This document shows positions 14,652-21,470 of a stretch of DNA of 23,839 nucleotides, piece after piece. The DNA is from an uncultured Oscillospiraceae bacterium (GTDB lineage Bacteria > Bacillota > Clostridia > Oscillospirales > Acutalibacteraceae): NCBI GenBank assembly GCA_900556765.1, contig USQH01000006.1, positions 1-23,839 of the forward strand. The letters are read 5' to 3'. The notes beneath the pieces are model-generated. The model had not been told where the DNA came from. It did not search any database and was given only the letters and a program-made list of their open reading frames with translations. Every line of letters starts with the position of its first letter. Position 1 is the stretch's first letter. Position numbers and translations under genes: made by a program.

Positions 14652-15614
14652 TCACGGAAGACGCACCGGCTTTGAAGTTGCCTCGTTCGCCGACACGAAA
14701 ATGCTTTTTATTGTCTGGAAAACGCCCAGTCCTGCAAACACAAGACCGAGTGCAACATCTATCAGCACCGATGTAAGATACTCCGAAGTGGTTAAAAGTG
14801 TGTAATTGAGCAATTGAGCAACCTGAAGCACGCTGTAGCTTTCGCCGGCAAACTCCGCATCGGTTGCTAAATAGCTGCATAATCCCGTAAGCAGCGATAC
14901 ATATTCCGCGGCAATGACCGCCAGCACGACAGTAATAATTATTACTACCGCTTTTGCCTTTGTCTCCTTGCCCTTCATCAGCTCGTAGCCTTTCTTCGCC
15001 GCAATGCCGATGAGAAAGCCCAGCCAGCCGACAAACCAGCCGAAATACGACGCAACCGCCCAGGGAATCGCACCGATAATACCGCCGATTACCGCACCGA
15101 CCGTGCCGCTTGCAACACTGCCTGTGCTTTTAAGCATCTCGGCGTTTTCGGACTGCTCATGCTCCACCTTATCTATACACTGCGGATGCATACGGTAAAC
15201 AACGCCGTTTATAAGCACGTTTACACCGTCCTCCGCCAGCTCGCCGCCGCAGCACTGACAATGTGTAACACCTCTGACACCTGCTTCGGTGAATTTGGCG
15301 ATCATTTCGTCAACCACCTCGCGCAGTATCTTCATCGTGCCCATGCTGTCGACCAGCTTTATGTAAACCGCAGCGTCGGTAACGCTGTATTCTCCGATAC
15401 GACGCGCTTTCTGATAATCGGCGTCAAGCAGCATTGCCTGTACCGCGACCTTTGACGCATCGTCTCCGAAGGACACGGCGAAGCCGATTGATTTCCAGCC
15501 GGCGCCCTCCTGCAGCGTCATCATATATCCGTTATGCACGCCGTATGCCACGCCCAGGCTCTCCCTCAGTCCAAGCTCGGCGGCGTATTTTTTCAGTCCT
15601 GAACCCACCATCAC
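14652..15614 (-). CDS. Zinc-ribbon membrane protein of unknown function
   Basis: Protein of 320 residues that I do not recognise as a named family. Residues 1-110 are soluble with AELGLRESLGVAYGVHNGYM near the start. Residues 117-146 contain C119-x2-C122 and H143-x2-C146, a zinc-ribbon-like knuckle (HCQCCGG, then YRMHPQC). Four hydrophobic segments follow at about 171-191, 193-207, 221-244 and 283-300. The start is GTG 15614 (AGGAAGG 8 nt upstream) or ATG 15611. It has its own consensus promoter (15642-15670) and strong terminator (14558-14612), so it is monocistronic and not part of the phage transcript. It may be a host gene or a cargo gene inserted between phage-derived genes. Function cannot be inferred. 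Confidence 0.8.
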   Translation of the reverse strand: MMVGSGLKKYAAELGLRESLGVAYGVHNGYMMTLQEGAGWKSIGFAVSFGDDASKVAVQAMLLDADYQKARRIGEYSVTDAAVYIKLVDSMGTMKILREVVDEMIAKFTEAGVRGVTHCQCCGGELAEDGVNVLINGVVYRMHPQCIDKVEHEQSENAEMLKSTGSVASGTVGAVIGGIIGAIPWAVASYFGWFVGWLGFLIGIAAKKGYELMKGKETKAKAVVIIITVVLAVIAAEYVSLLTGLCSYLATDAEFAGESYSVLQVAQLLNYTLLTTSEYLTSVLIDVALGLVFAGLGVFQTIKSIFVSANEATSKPVRLP

Positions 15615-15641
15615 TTATCATACCTTCCTGTTTTTGGTGTT

Positions 15642-15670
15642 ATTATAACAGGCAATGTTTGTAATTTCAA
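15642..15670 (-). promoter_or_regulatory. Consensus promoter of the zinc-ribbon membrane protein gene
   Basis: Minus strand: -35 TTGAAA (15665-15670), 17-bp spacer, -10 TATAAT (15642-15647), about 28 bp upstream of the start codon. A 7-bp inverted repeat AATTTCA/TGAAATT (15663-15669 and 15680-15686) overlaps the -35 and could be an operator. Confidence 0.75.
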
Positions 15671-15757
15671 CATTTTCTCTGAAATTTCGCAAAAGGCATT
15701 AAATGGCCGATCGCACCGGTGCATATTTCCGCAAACCGCTCTATTTTACGCATATTT

Positions 15758-16357
15758 TTACGCACATTCGTGAGGGATATGACGCGCCACCTCAGCAAGA
15801 GCGCGCCCGTGCAGACGGTATACGCTGCGCGGATCAAAGTGCATTTTTTCGGCAATGTCCTCCCACTTGCCGTTACACAGATATCTGAGTGTCAGCAGCT
15901 CGCGGTAGGTTTCGTTGTCGATCTGCACGATAACGCCGCTGATCTCCCTGTAAAGCTCGCTGAGCCGTTTTATATCACGCTCTATGGTGCGTTCGATGTC
16001 CACCATTTCGTCAACGGCGTCCGCCAGTTTGGATCGCTTCGCGGTACCGCCGGTACGCACCGCCTCGATCACCGATGTAGCACGCGTAGCGATCTCGCGC
16101 AGGTGCATTATTTGCGCCCGCTTGACCTCGATCTGTCTTTCCATCTGCCTAACCTGTTCAAGATATTCCTTTGCTGTCATTTGCTGCTCCTTTTTGCTTA
16201 TATTTTCCGATTTTTGTAACTCCTGCGAACACGCGGCGCAGTACGCTCTGCCGCTGTAATAGGTCATTTCGCCCTCGGCGCCGCACGCCGAGCACAGCGC
16301 CCTGTCACAGCCGCCGCAGCGGTCACATTCGTACCTGCCGCCTCTGATACAGTACAC
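15758..16357 (-). CDS. ArpU/DUF1492-type phage transcription regulator with N-terminal zinc-ribbon domain
   Basis: Putative late-gene regulator (199 residues). Residues 60-199 match the DUF1492/ArpU-like group seen in Firmicutes phages: TAKEYLEQVRQMERQIEVKR, IMHLREIATRATSVIEAV, a coiled region of IERDIKRLSELYREISGVIV, then a sigma-region-4-like helix-turn-helix LRYLCNGKWEDIAEKMHF and SVYRLHGRALAEV. Residues 1-59 add a cysteine-rich segment (CDRCGGCDRALCSAC, then YCAAC) that looks like a zinc ribbon and is not usual for this family. The long form starts at GTG 16357, with GGAGG 7 nt upstream. An internal ATG at 16180 with AAGGAG 6 nt upstream would give the standard 140-residue protein, so two products are possible. 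It is transcribed from the left-going promoter of the switch after a leader of roughly 227 nt. Confidence 0.8.
   Translation of the reverse strand: MYCIRGGRYECDRCGGCDRALCSACGAEGEMTYYSGRAYCAACSQELQKSENISKKEQQMTAKEYLEQVRQMERQIEVKRAQIMHLREIATRATSVIEAVRTGGTAKRSKLADAVDEMVDIERTIERDIKRLSELYREISGVIVQIDNETYRELLTLRYLCNGKWEDIAEKMHFDPRSVYRLHGRALAEVARHIPHECA
16178..16192 (-). promoter_or_regulatory. Internal ribosome binding site and start inside the ArpU-like gene
   Basis: AAGGAG (16187-16192), 6 nt, then ATG (16178-16180) in frame with the upstream zinc-ribbon segment. It begins exactly where homology to ordinary ArpU/DUF1492 proteins (MTAKEYL) begins. Confidence 0.65.
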
Positions 16358-16590
16358 GCGGTCGCCTCCGTGAATGATGTGTATTTTGCGCGTAACGGCG
16401 GCTGATTCACCGCACGAACGGGCATTGCTTCGACTCGGTGTTTGAGTCGTATTGACTTTGTGTCAGCATAAACTTTCGGGTCGTATCGATCGGGTTATCG
16501 ACGGCACGCACCCTTTTGACCGCCGTATCGGGCGGCCGTAATCCGTTTTTAATCACTTTTGTTAATATTTAGTTTTTTCGGGGCAAATTC

Positions 16591-16620
16591 ATTATATATC
16601 TACTTTCGGTAGAATGTCAA
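16591..16620 (-). promoter_or_regulatory. Left-going phage promoter with palindrome in its spacer
   Basis: Minus strand: -35 TTGACA (16615-16620), 18-bp spacer, -10 TATAAT (16591-16596); both hexamers are perfect consensus. The near-palindrome TCTACTTTCGGTAGA (16599-16613, 5-bp arms) fills the spacer, so bound repressor would block this promoter. It leads into a leader of roughly 227 nt (16358-16584) in which I see a GC-rich hairpin (CCGCC/GGCGG near 16521-16536) but no gene. Confidence 0.8.
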
Positions 16621-16624
16621 GAGT

Positions 16625-16647
16625 AAATGTGATAATTGTTCACATTT
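16625..16647. promoter_or_regulatory. Palindromic operator between the divergent promoters
   Basis: AAATGTGA and TCACATTT form perfect 8-bp arms around a 7-bp centre. It lies between the two -35 boxes, 3 bp from the right-going one, so a bound protein could affect both promoters. The sequence differs from the palindrome in the left-going spacer, so two different proteins or two affinities may be involved. The arms also resemble a CRP/FNR-type half-site (TGTGA/TCACA), an alternative reading. Confidence 0.65.
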
Positions 16648-16650
16648 TTG

Positions 16651-16679
16651 TTGCAATAATTCTTCTTTTGCTTTATAAT
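16651..16679 (+). promoter_or_regulatory. Right-going promoter of the repressor gene
   Basis: TTGCAA (16651-16656), 17-bp spacer, TATAAT (16674-16679), about 50 bp upstream of the repressor ATG at 16730. It faces away from the left-going promoter. Confidence 0.75.
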
Positions 16680-16729
16680 TAGCATATGAAAATTTGATAT
16701 TCGGAAAACACTATGAGGTGACTTGAGAT

Positions 16730-17329
16730 ATGACCATCGGTGAAAATATAAAGAAATACCGTTTGCAGGCAGGACTGACGCAGGATAAGCTGGGCGAGAG
16801 CATCGGCGTCACGGGAAAAGCCGTCTCCGCGTGGGAGATCGGCGCAAAGATGCCGCGCATGACCACCATCGAACGGCTTGCGGATTTTTTCGGCATATCA
16901 AAGAGCCGTCTTATCGAAAGTGCGGACGCCCCCTCCGCCGTAACCAAGGTGCCGATCGTCGGACGCGTCGCCGCCGGTCAGGGCTGCTTTGCCGAGTCCG
17001 ACATCGAGGGCTATGAACCAATCCCGACCGATATGCTTTCCCCCGACGAGCAGTTCATCTGCCTTAATGTAAAGGGTGATTCCATGTCGCCGAAGATCGA
17101 GTCGGGCGACAAGCTGCTCGTTCGGTTGCAGCCGTCGGTCGACAGCGGCGATTACGCCGTCGTGATAATCGACGGCGAGGACGGAGTGGTTAAAAAGGTA
17201 TGCTATTCCGACGACCGTATCGAGCTTATCAGCGAAAATCCGTACTATCCGCCGCGCGTGTTTGAGGGAAGCGACGTTACGCGCATACAGATAGTCGGAT
17301 TGGTCAGACGGGTCATCCGCGAGCTGTAA
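16730..17329 (+). CDS. CI/LexA-like repressor: XRE helix-turn-helix plus S24 self-cleavage domain
   Basis: Lysogeny-type repressor (199 residues). Residues 4-62 form an XRE/Cro-CI helix-turn-helix (IGENIKKYRLQAGLTQDKLG, then VTGKAVSAWEIGAKMP). Residues about 75-199 are an S24 peptidase domain: likely cleavage between A82 and G83 in RVAAGQG, catalytic Ser118 in KGDSMSP, and a Lys at 155/156 in DGVVKKV. DNA damage would therefore be expected to inactivate it through RecA-stimulated self-cleavage. It is transcribed rightward from 16651-16679 and ends at a strong terminator; AGGTGA lies 8 nt before the ATG. It probably controls the divergent ArpU-like gene. Whether it governs the capsid module on its left, the tail module on its right, or both cannot be told from sequence alone. 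Confidence 0.92.
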   Translation: MTIGENIKKYRLQAGLTQDKLGESIGVTGKAVSAWEIGAKMPRMTTIERLADFFGISKSRLIESADAPSAVTKVPIVGRVAAGQGCFAESDIEGYEPIPTDMLSPDEQFICLNVKGDSMSPKIESGDKLLVRLQPSVDSGDYAVVIIDGEDGVVKKVCYSDDRIELISENPYYPPRVFEGSDVTRIQIVGLVRRVIREL

Positions 17330-17411
17330 CGCGACGCGGATATATACATTATGTAACGCGCGTGCAAATTGCATATTGCAACGGCGTGTGCGAATACTAT
17401 TGCACGAGAGC

Positions 17412-17438
17412 AAACGGGCGGATCATTTCCGCCCGTTT
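17412..17438. terminator. Terminator between the repressor gene and the holin gene
   Basis: ACGGGCGGA (17414-17422) pairs perfectly with TCCGCCCGT (17428-17436) around a 5-nt loop, followed by a T-run to 17441. It ends the repressor transcript and may also act on the convergent late phage transcript. Between it and the holin gene, three AATATGC copies (17498, 17516 and 17533) recur at 17-18 bp steps without known meaning. Confidence 0.9.
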
Positions 17439-17562
17439 TTTGTATTCTCAAAGCGCGCGGCAAATGCGGTTCACGCCCGCACCGCTCAGACGCTCGGAAT
17501 ATGCTTTTAATTTAAAATATGCCTTACAATATAATATGCGTTTCTCTGCAATCGTTTTTGTG

Positions 17563-17883
17563 TCATTCTTCTTTTTCGTCCGTTTCGGCGTTATCTTTTT
17601 CCGATTGCTTTATGGCTTCCAGCAGCCGTTCCATTTCATCGGCGGTGATACAGCGGCTTTTTATTGCTTTGGTTACCTTGTCACCGACCTTTGCGGCAGG
17701 CGTTACGGAGTTGTTTTTCCACGCGGTCCATATGACCGCCGCCGAAGCCGCAACCGACGACAGTGCGACATAAACCTCGTCGCTCGACACGGGCAGCGGA
17801 TTTTTGCCCATCGCCGTCAGTATCAGGTTTATCAGCGTCACCGCCAGCACCGCTATCCTTACGATTGTTTCCCTGTTGTTCAT
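17563..17883 (-). CDS. Phage holin, SPP1 type
   Basis: Small membrane protein (106 residues) that would form lesions in the cell membrane at the end of the lytic cycle, letting the endolysin reach the wall. It has two hydrophobic segments (about 8-26, IVRIAVLAVTLINLILTAMG; and 38-56, VALSSVAASAAVIWTAWKN), the linker GKNPLPVSSDEVY and a charged C-terminal tail ending NAETDEKEE. This is the pattern of SPP1-family holins. ATG 17883 has AAAGGAGG 5 nt upstream. It is the last gene of the late operon, 40 bp after the endolysin gene. Confidence 0.9.
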   Translation of the reverse strand: MNNRETIVRIAVLAVTLINLILTAMGKNPLPVSSDEVYVALSSVAASAAVIWTAWKNNSVTPAAKVGDKVTKAIKSRCITADEMERLLEAIKQSEKDNAETDEKEE

Positions 17884-17923
17884 ACGCTCCTCCTTTCGTT
17901 CGGCGCCGTCTCAAAGCCGTTTC

Positions 17924-18622
17924 TCAGACTCCGAGCAATGCGCTCCATGTGTTTTGGCCGACTATGCCGTCGGCGCTCAGTTTTTTCGCCGTTTGGAATT
18001 TTTTAACCGCGGCGAGTGTGTTTTTTCCGAATTCGCCGTCTGCCGTGCCGCTGTCAAATCCGCGGCCGTTGAGCAGTATTTGCAGCGATTTAACCTCATC
18101 GCCCTTGCTGCCGTTTTGCAGCTCTGTCAGCTTTACCGTCACCTTGCTTACCTCCGTAACTGCCGTATCGTATTTCGGTCGCGCAACGGCGATGATATAC
18201 TTCGCCGTTCGTGTGCGGCGCATGACCTCGCCGCCGTTCGACTCGTTGCCTACCGCCGTGTTGCCCTCGATTGCGTATATCGTTTTACCGCTGACGCGCT
18301 CTATTATGCCGACGTGGTCAGCGTCCTTTTTTCCGCTGAAGTTGTAGAATACGATATCGCCGGGCTTGTAGCCGCTTTTGACTATCTGCCCGTTTTTGCG
18401 GTAGTAGTTCATAAGAGAGGTGCAACTCGCTGTCTTGCCCCCACCATAGAACAACTCAGAAGCGTTATTTTTCATAAACAACCACCAAACGAATATGCAG
18501 CACCACGGTATGCCGTTTCGCCCGTAGGCAACACCGTATTTCTGTTTATTGGAGTTTTTGGGCGACTCCTTGACTCCAATCTCACCTATTGCCGTTTTTA
18601 CAATGCTTGATGCTTTAGCCAT
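17924..18622 (-). CDS. Endolysin: CHAP-like peptidase/amidase plus peptidoglycan-binding domain
   Basis: Cell-wall hydrolase for host lysis (232 residues). The N-terminal catalytic domain (about 1-150) is CHAP/NlpC-like, with Cys41 in GIPWCCIFVWW, YKPGDIVFYNF and His103 in DADHVGIIE. The C-terminal part (about 163-232) is a PG_binding_1 domain: GSKGDEVKSLQILLNGRGFD, then DGEFGKNTLAAVKKFQ and DGIVGQNTWSALLG. There is no signal peptide, so release depends on the holin next to it. The start ATG 18622 is 1 bp after the stop of the 32-residue gene, with AAAGGAG 10 nt upstream. Codon use shifts inside the gene: the first 60-70 codons resemble the AT-richer tail genes, the rest resembles the GC-rich left side, suggesting a recombination joint. 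Confidence 0.92.
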   Translation of the reverse strand: MAKASSIVKTAIGEIGVKESPKNSNKQKYGVAYGRNGIPWCCIFVWWLFMKNNASELFYGGGKTASCTSLMNYYRKNGQIVKSGYKPGDIVFYNFSGKKDADHVGIIERVSGKTIYAIEGNTAVGNESNGGEVMRRTRTAKYIIAVARPKYDTAVTEVSKVTVKLTELQNGSKGDEVKSLQILLNGRGFDSGTADGEFGKNTLAAVKKFQTAKKLSADGIVGQNTWSALLGV

Positions 18623-18623
18623 A

Positions 18624-18722
18624 TCAGGTCAACTCCTTTTCCACAGCCTTGCGCCATCTCTCAGGCACGTCAGCGATTGTAATTTTACCTCGTGATATCT
18701 GCATTAAATAAAATTTAACCAT
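18624..18722 (-). CDS. CD1375-type small phage protein
   Basis: Very short protein (32 residues) beginning MVKFYLMQISRGKITIADVP and ending ERWRKAVEKELT. The layout MVK-x-Y, a short basic stretch, then IxDVPERxR matches small proteins annotated as CD1375 family in clostridial prophages, which lie between tail-fibre and lysis genes. Function is unknown. The start is well supported by GGAGGTGG 6 nt before ATG 18722. It overlaps the preceding 54-residue gene by 8 bp and ends 1 bp before the endolysin ATG. Confidence 0.75.
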   Translation of the reverse strand: MVKFYLMQISRGKITIADVPERWRKAVEKELT

Positions 18723-18879
18723 TTGATACCACCTCCGCGAGTTCAAGAATGGCTGCTTCAATTGCATCGAGTCTATCAGATTCAGTGGGTTGCTCGTCCA
18801 TCATGGCTTTTATGCGTTCAAATTCAACGAGTTCTTCATCTGTCACATCACGACAAACTCCGTTATCATATATCTTCAT
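18715..18879 (-). CDS. Small acidic phage protein of unknown function
   Basis: Protein of 54 residues, MKIYDNGVCRDVTDEELVEF at the N-terminus, then a charged helical section and EAAILELAEVVSNG at the end. It has no membrane helix. Proteins of this kind (short, D/E-rich, DxTxEE motif) are often found after the last fibre gene in Firmicutes prophages and may assist fibre assembly, but this is inference from position. Its ATG overlaps the stop of the fibre gene (ATGA at 18876-18879), so it depends on translation of that gene. Confidence 0.7.
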   Translation of the reverse strand: MKIYDNGVCRDVTDEELVEFERIKAMMDEQPTESDRLDAIEAAILELAEVVSNG

Positions 18880-19655
18880 TGCGCCCACACTCCATATATT
18901 TGAATTTTAGTTCCAACAGGAAATACAAATGATTCTGTTGGCGAATAGACTCTGATTTTTTCTACATAGGTCTCTTGGTTATTCTGAGTTGTTAAAATAC
19001 CAGCAGTTGTATCATAACTGTTGCCTACAGATTGCTGATTGTGCCACATTCCGTAGCGCTTATACGTTTCAAGCCATAGCGTTACTGCGCTGTTTGTTTT
19101 TGTAGCTTGGCTTTTAACATATGCTCCGAACCACATACCGCCTGCTGCTGACATATTCATATAAACTGCACTGGCAGCAGTGGTTGCAGGAATTATCACT
19201 TTAATAAACGCAGCATCAAACTTGTATGCTTTTGTCACTCCGTCTTTTGTGACGGAAGATAAAGTAAAGCCGCTATATGCTGTTTCTTCAGTAGTGGTAA
19301 TCTCGTCTATCAGTTCATACTTGCCGCCGTCGACATCCATGTTTTTGCGAGCCTGCGCTTTTTTTGCGTCCGTCCAATTTGCGACTTCAGACGCAGACTG
19401 GTCTATCGTACCAAGCACTGTGTTCCTATACAAGAAGTTTTGTACGCCGGCTACCGAGTAGACCAATTCGGAAGTGTCAACATTGGGTTTATCAGAACTT
19501 TTGAGAACCACGTTATCCGCTGAGACCAATTTCCCTGCAGATACGCGATGCACCTTATACTGGTTGTCAGCCCCTTTTTGAATTACAACGACATATGAAT
19601 CGCTCTTTATTTCATCGGCTATGGGTTTTTCTGTAATGGGCTTTATACCTGCCAT
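18876..19655 (-). CDS. Distal tail fibre/receptor-binding protein candidate
   Basis: Phage tail-associated protein (259 residues). The N-terminus (MAGIKPITEKPIADEIKSDS and VVVIQKGADNQYKVHRVSAG) is typical of clostridial prophage fibre subunits. The middle has ASEVANWTDAKKAQARKNMD, a motif commonly seen in fibre or spike proteins. The C-terminal half is beta-rich and ends ESFVFPVGTKIQIYGVWAQ, a likely receptor-contacting or trimer-forming domain. It starts 13 bp after the larger fibre gene, with AAGGAGGT upstream of ATG 19655. Fibre identity is supported by position and composition; the receptor is unknown. Confidence 0.7.
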   Translation of the reverse strand: MAGIKPITEKPIADEIKSDSYVVVIQKGADNQYKVHRVSAGKLVSADNVVLKSSDKPNVDTSELVYSVAGVQNFLYRNTVLGTIDQSASEVANWTDAKKAQARKNMDVDGGKYELIDEITTTEETAYSGFTLSSVTKDGVTKAYKFDAAFIKVIIPATTAASAVYMNMSAAGGMWFGAYVKSQATKTNSAVTLWLETYKRYGMWHNQQSVGNSYDTTAGILTTQNNQETYVEKIRVYSPTESFVFPVGTKIQIYGVWAQ

Positions 19656-19668
19656 TTATAGGACCTCC

Positions 19669-20853
19669 TTATTTAATAGCAACATAGTAATATATATGGG
19701 ATTGGTCATTGGTGCAAATTTGTTGAGCCTTATTCTGATTAACCATAAAGCCGTTTTCAGTAATGCCTAACAAGCAATAATCATCATTCCACCGGCTCAT
19801 ATACTGCGCGGGTGTGCCGACACTGCTGTTTTCAAACTGACGCAGAGCGTTTTTATTGCGCAACGCAAATGCTTGACGTATGCCGCCAGCACAATATTTT
19901 GATCCGGTAGTTTCATCCGTGTGCACAATGTTTGAGTCTGCACAACAAACATAAACCGCTTGTGGGTAAAATCCGAGTGAAATTTCGCGTCCCTGACCGC
20001 CATCGCCCAGATATGTACCAAAACATACACAATTGCTTACTATGAGCTCACTTAAATCATCTAACGACGTAACACCGGTGCCGCCACGCTCTAATGGAAG
20101 TACGCCACTTTTCAAATCTGACACATTATGCTCGTGGTTTTTTGGTGCGGCACCCACTTGGGATGCGGTGCAGTTGTGCGGATTGTTTCTGTTGTCAATG
20201 TGAGCGATCAGTTTATATATAGCCAGCTTGATTTTCCCAAACAAAGTGCTTGCTTTTTCGCCGCTTTCGATGTTAGCAAAAGTGGTTGCCTCCGTGAATG
20301 TCGGCACTTGATCGCCAGGCGCAAGGTTTGGTACGTTTCCGAGCCCCACCTGCTCCTTAGTAACACCGTGTGGATTGGATTGGTCGGCTGTATGCTCATC
20401 AAAATCGTCTTTTGCTGCATACACGAGCGAACTACTAATAGCCGCAGATACATTTTCAGCGTCGCCTATAAATATGAGCGCATCAAACTGCATCTCAAGC
20501 AGTCGGTCGTCTTTACTTGGCACGTAATCGGCTGAGCTTTCGCTTTCATTTCCTATGGCATACAGTATTTCCTTTGTATCATCGTCGGGGTCTTTTGCAA
20601 AAAAGCCCGCTTCTGTGATGTGGAATCCGTTTGATATGGCACTGTTTGTGAATTGTGCAGTAAGAGTCACATAATCTGTACCAGTAGCAATTTTTGAAAT
20701 GTTTACAGTTAAGAGCGGGTTATCTAATGACGCTGAATCTGCAGTGCTTTGCTCAGAGCCATTGCCGAGTTGTATTTTTGTAAATGTAATTGTTTCGCCG
20801 GCTAAAGCCCTTAGCAAAAGGTTTTTTCCAGCATTAGTCAGTTTAGGTGTCAT
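19669..20853 (-). CDS. Phage tail-collar fibre protein
   Basis: Fibre subunit (394 residues). Residues 1-150 match the tail-collar fibre N-domain (MTPKLTNAGKNLLLRALAGE, FTKIQLGNG, NGFHITEAGFFAKDPDD) that docks fibres onto contractile-tail baseplates. It is followed by fibre-shaft repeats with NPHGVTKEQVGLGNVPN and NNPHNCTASQVGA, a His-containing NHEHNVSDL stretch and LPLERGGTG, which is typical of trimeric fibre shafts. The C-terminal 110 residues are variable-looking and cysteine-containing. The ATG overlaps the stop of the XkdU-like gene by 4 bp. The family call is good; it would serve host recognition together with the next gene. Confidence 0.85.
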   Translation of the reverse strand: MTPKLTNAGKNLLLRALAGETITFTKIQLGNGSEQSTADSASLDNPLLTVNISKIATGTDYVTLTAQFTNSAISNGFHITEAGFFAKDPDDDTKEILYAIGNESESSADYVPSKDDRLLEMQFDALIFIGDAENVSAAISSSLVYAAKDDFDEHTADQSNPHGVTKEQVGLGNVPNLAPGDQVPTFTEATTFANIESGEKASTLFGKIKLAIYKLIAHIDNRNNPHNCTASQVGAAPKNHEHNVSDLKSGVLPLERGGTGVTSLDDLSELIVSNCVCFGTYLGDGGQGREISLGFYPQAVYVCCADSNIVHTDETTGSKYCAGGIRQAFALRNKNALRQFENSSVGTPAQYMSRWNDDYCLLGITENGFMVNQNKAQQICTNDQSHIYYYVAIK

Positions 20854-21470
20854 GCAGTTACCTCCTCATATAATACTAAGTTGTCAGCCCCATCCACAAG
20901 CACGTCTTGGTTTTCATCAGTAAGGATATTTATACATGAATTATCCCACTCATCTGTTTTAAGACTCTGTTTAATGGAATGCCTAAACGCAGATCCGACA
21001 TAATGCGTCATTTTAAATTCAGTAAGTAGGATTAACGGATCAATAAGCACGTTTGCGGCAACATACCGGCGCATATCTGCCAGTATATGCGGATAATCGA
21101 CTGATACAGGTAAATTGACTTTTAGCACATAATCCTTGATGGTCGGGCGCGGATTATTATTTCCACATGAGTTTTTGAGCCAATTTGCAAGCCAGTTGTA
21201 AGTGTAAACAACGCCGTAAGTCCATGCAATTTTAAGCCTTTGTTTTCTGTCATCCAGCGTGTCCGTGGCAAGTGGTACGATGTTGAGCTCTTTTTCCCAA
21301 ACCGTAACGCCCGCCTCTGTGGCTGTATTTATGAATTGGTTATCCATGACGAGGTTTACGGCATCCCACGCCGCCTCAATTTCCGGTTGCTGTGCACTGG
21401 TGATGGCGGCAAATTCCATAACATTTTGCAGTACCGGAGGGAGGTAATCAATTAACTTTCTGTCAAGCAT
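20850..21470 (-). CDS. XkdU/YmfQ-like (DUF2313) baseplate wedge protein
   Basis: Baseplate component of a contractile tail (206 residues). It starts MLDRKLIDYLPPVLQNVMEF and continues EIEAAWDAVNLVMDNQFINT, DRKQRLKI and YTYNWLANWLK, the usual pattern of XkdU/gpI-like proteins that follow the J-type wedge protein. The C-terminal ending, NILTDENQDVLVDGADNLV, is probably the link to the fibre protein. The gene overlaps XkdT by 8 bp and the fibre gene by 4 bp, so the three are translated in series. No membrane or enzymatic motif is visible. Confidence 0.85.
   Translation of the reverse strand: MLDRKLIDYLPPVLQNVMEFAAITSAQQPEIEAAWDAVNLVMDNQFINTATEAGVTVWEKELNIVPLATDTLDDRKQRLKIAWTYGVVYTYNWLANWLKNSCGNNNPRPTIKDYVLKVNLPVSVDYPHILADMRRYVAANVLIDPLILLTEFKMTHYVGSAFRHSIKQSLKTDEWDNSCINILTDENQDVLVDGADNLVLYEEVTA

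Noticed and set aside
15708..15717. 10-bp palindrome GCACCGGTGC downstream of the ArpU-like gene
   Set aside because: It has no loop and no T-run and is a single short site; there is no evidence for an attachment site or terminator.
16407..16557. Possible leader peptide or small gene upstream of the ArpU-like gene
   Set aside because: The frame from GTG 16557 meets a stop after about 20 codons and there is no ribosome binding site; a second frame gives only about 20 codons.
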